Assembly: GCA_039034155.1 (NCBI GenBank)
Contig: JBCCBI010000079.1
Location: 1-15,711, forward strand
Direction: 5' to 3'
Origin: JBCCBI01 sp039034155
Lineage (GTDB): Bacteria > Deinococcota > Deinococci > Deinococcales > Trueperaceae
DNA length: 15,711 bases
The notes beneath the pieces were generated by a model. It ran no database searches. It was not told where the DNA came from and was given only the letters and a program-made list of their open reading frames with translations. Both the position numbers and the translations under genes were made by a program. Below, piece after piece: positions 14,377 to 15,711 of this stretch (position 1 is its first letter; the number at the start of each line of letters is the position of its first letter).

Positions 14377-14722
14377 AGACTTCTCTAGCGGTACACGAAT
14401 GTATATGAACGATAAATCCTTGCTAATTTTAGAGATCGTACTATTCTCGGCCGATTTTTGAAGGAATAAGCCTGTGTAGCTCTGAGTATCAACAAGATAA
14501 CACCCACACAGAAAAAGATACAGATCGTCGCAAAAATGAAATAGATACATCAGAGTTTGCGCAATTTTGAATTAAAATGCCTTGAATACCTACTTAACTA
14601 TCACGCTGAGTCAAAGAGTTATCTATCATCAGTAACATCATTTAAGGTCACGCCACTTATGTGTGCTCTGTATAGCACAGCATATTGAGCCAAAAACAGC
14701 TTGGTATCTCGGCATCAAAAAC

Positions 14723-14751
14723 TTGACATCAAACGCTGGTGATGTTATTTT
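14723..14751 (+). promoter_or_regulatory. Candidate sigma-70 promoter overlapped by operator 2
   Basis: TTGACA (14723-14728), a 17-base spacer and TATTTT (14746-14751). The operator begins 4 bases after the -10, covering the expected transcription start, as in repressed promoters. No clear gene lies downstream before lacI. Confidence 0.6.
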
Positions 14752-14754
14752 TGC

Positions 14755-14768
14755 TGAAATCGTTTTCA
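14755..14768 (-). promoter_or_regulatory. LacI-family operator 2
   Basis: TGAAATCGTTTTCA, the exact reverse complement of operators 1 and 3. Placed directly after the TTGACA-N17-TATTTT promoter. Confidence 0.75.
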
Positions 14769-14968
14769 CAAAGAGTTTTCTTGATAGCAACCTTTGGGGA
14801 GTAGTATGTTCTTGCTACTTCGTCAAGAATGCTGAGTGGCACTACTTTAGTCAATAGTGAAGCTAAAAATGTGCTTTTTGAGTTGCGGATAGTTTTGTTT
14901 TGATTGTGCTGAGTAAAATCCTTTTGGATTTCATTTGACTGTCAAGAATTTACTATGGTGCTATTTGT

Positions 14969-14982
14969 TGAAAACGATTTCA
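14969..14982 (+). promoter_or_regulatory. LacI-family operator 3 (autoregulatory)
   Basis: TGAAAACGATTTCA, identical to operator 1, between a possible -35 (TTGACT, 14935-14940) and the AGGAG ribosome binding site (14985-14989) of the lacI-family gene. Position fits autorepression. Confidence 0.8.
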
Positions 14983-14999
14983 TTAGGAGTTTTCTGTTA

Positions 15000-15711
15000 A
15001 TGGCAACCATTAGAGAAGTAGCACGTCACGCCAATGTGTCACCCTCGACTGTGTCAAGGGTACTTAACGGCACTGCTGCGGTGAACAATGAAACCAAGCA
15101 GCGTGTTCTTCATGTCATTCAAGAACTCAATTATCAGCCCAACCAGTTTGCTCGAGGGCTTGTCACGAACCGCTCAGGTGGTATTGGTGTTGTGGTCAAC
15201 AAAATCACAAGTCCTTACTACGGCGGCATGCTCGAGGGCATTGAGGCGGTTGTGCAGGAACACGACATGCATCTCATTGTTTCTAGTGGTCACTCCGATG
15301 CCCTTCAAGAAAAAAAGGCAGTTGAGTATCTAAAACAACAACATGCAGATGCACTCATCATCCATCTAGAAGCTACTTCAGATTATGAACTTTTGGAATG
15401 GCTCGAGCATAAAGATTTTCAAGGTATGCCTGTCATTTTACTAGGTCGTTACGTTGCCGAATTGCGTGACCAATGTATTCATCTTGACAATGAACAAGGT
15501 GGTTACTTAGCTACGAAGCATCTTATTGACTGTGGTCATGTCAAGATAGCCCACATTTCTGGTCCTTTAAGAATGAAAGATAGTCGCGACCGTCTACAAG
15601 GCTACAGGCGTGCTTTAGAGACATCTGGCCTAAGTTTTGATGAAGATTATGTCATTGAAGGTCAGTTTTCTGCTGAAAGTGGTCAAGCAGCCATGAAACG
15701 GTTACTGGATA
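15000..15711 (+). CDS. LacI family transcriptional regulator (partial, runs off right edge)
   Basis: The first 237 residues of a LacI/GalR repressor. The helix-turn-helix is at 3-25 (TIREVARHANVSPSTVSRVLNG), the hinge helix follows in YQPNQFARGL (45-54), and the sugar-binding periplasmic-like domain starts at GGIGVVVNKITSPYYGGMLEGIE. The ligand is probably a sugar, but the binding residues are not specific enough to name it, and the last quarter of the protein lies outside. The ATG at 15000 has AGGAG 10 bases upstream. An operator overlaps the promoter region, so it likely represses itself. Target genes may lie to the right, outside this window. Three CTCGAG sites occur within it. Confidence 0.93.
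   Translation, partial: MATIREVARHANVSPSTVSRVLNGTAAVNNETKQRVLHVIQELNYQPNQFARGLVTNRSGGIGVVVNKITSPYYGGMLEGIEAVVQEHDMHLIVSSGHSDALQEKKAVEYLKQQHADALIIHLEATSDYELLEWLEHKDFQGMPVILLGRYVAELRDQCIHLDNEQGGYLATKHLIDCGHVKIAHISGPLRMKDSRDRLQGYRRALETSGLSFDEDYVIEGQFSAESGQAAMKRLLD

Larger units (their letters stand above)
14227..14999. other. Gene-poor region with LacI operators and candidate promoters
   Basis: About 770 bases without a convincing protein gene. The longest open frame (around 14663-14857) lacks a supported start and contains an operator. The region holds three identical LacI-type operators, a strong promoter (14723-14751), a weaker one (TTGACA at 14330-14335) and a small hairpin AAATCC/GGATTT (14916-14931). 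Confidence 0.7.

Noticed and set aside
14663..14857. 64-codon open frame in the region before lacI
   Set aside because: GTG-type start without a ribosome binding site, no recognisable motifs, and it contains a promoter and operator 2.

Overview
The window is a bacterial chromosome segment of moderate GC, dense with genes and mostly read on the plus strand. Lineage cannot be fixed from it. The HemB (cysteine-free metal site) and the glycosyltransferase resemble gammaproteobacterial proteins as I remember them. A 5S rRNA-like element matches the Deinococcus-type 5S core best, and several genes have a -10 hexamer exactly 7 bases before the start codon, a leaderless layout common in Deinococcota. 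The strongest compositional signature is CTCGAG, found 24 times, 9 of them within the octamer GCTCGAGC. That resembles a highly iterated palindrome and is absent from several genes.

Layout. 1-1529, minus strand: a response regulator N-terminus running off the left edge, and hemB, whose full-length frame has no ATG/GTG/TTG start. 1793-3107, plus: a small defence-like block made of a PD-(D/E)XK-type nuclease with an unrecognised N-terminal domain, followed by a BrnT/BrnA toxin-antitoxin pair. 3313-4731, plus: a MASE1-GGDEF diguanylate cyclase, convergent with a secreted glycoside-hydrolase-like protein (4759-5901, minus). 5902-6294: a structured intergenic region with the 5S-like element. 6295-8790, plus: SnoaL/NTF2-like protein, AAA/ABC-type ATPase, glycosyltransferase.

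8901-10351, plus: a MerR regulator broken by an in-frame TAG, whose original stop overlaps the start of an aldo/keto reductase by 4 bases; its promoter has the 19-bp spacer typical of MerR-controlled genes. 10449-13310, plus: YcxB-like membrane protein, pentapeptide-repeat protein, SAM methyltransferase and metallophosphoesterase; the last two look like one transcription unit. 13355-14226: a truncated medium-chain dehydrogenase, a VOC/glyoxalase-like gene, and a tandem copy of that gene's 3' end. 14227-14999: gene-poor DNA with three identical 14-bp LacI-type operators, the last just upstream of a lacI-family gene (15000 to the right edge).

Working together. The LacI protein probably represses itself and one or two upstream promoters for which I see no convincing gene. 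The MerR-reductase pair is a classic inducible detoxification or redox unit whose regulator now looks damaged. The nuclease and toxin-antitoxin block is a plausible small defence locus. The rest looks like ordinary housekeeping and accessory content. I did not find a clearly new multi-gene system; the best leads are the GCTCGAGC repeats, the 5S-like element and the gene-poor LacI operator region.
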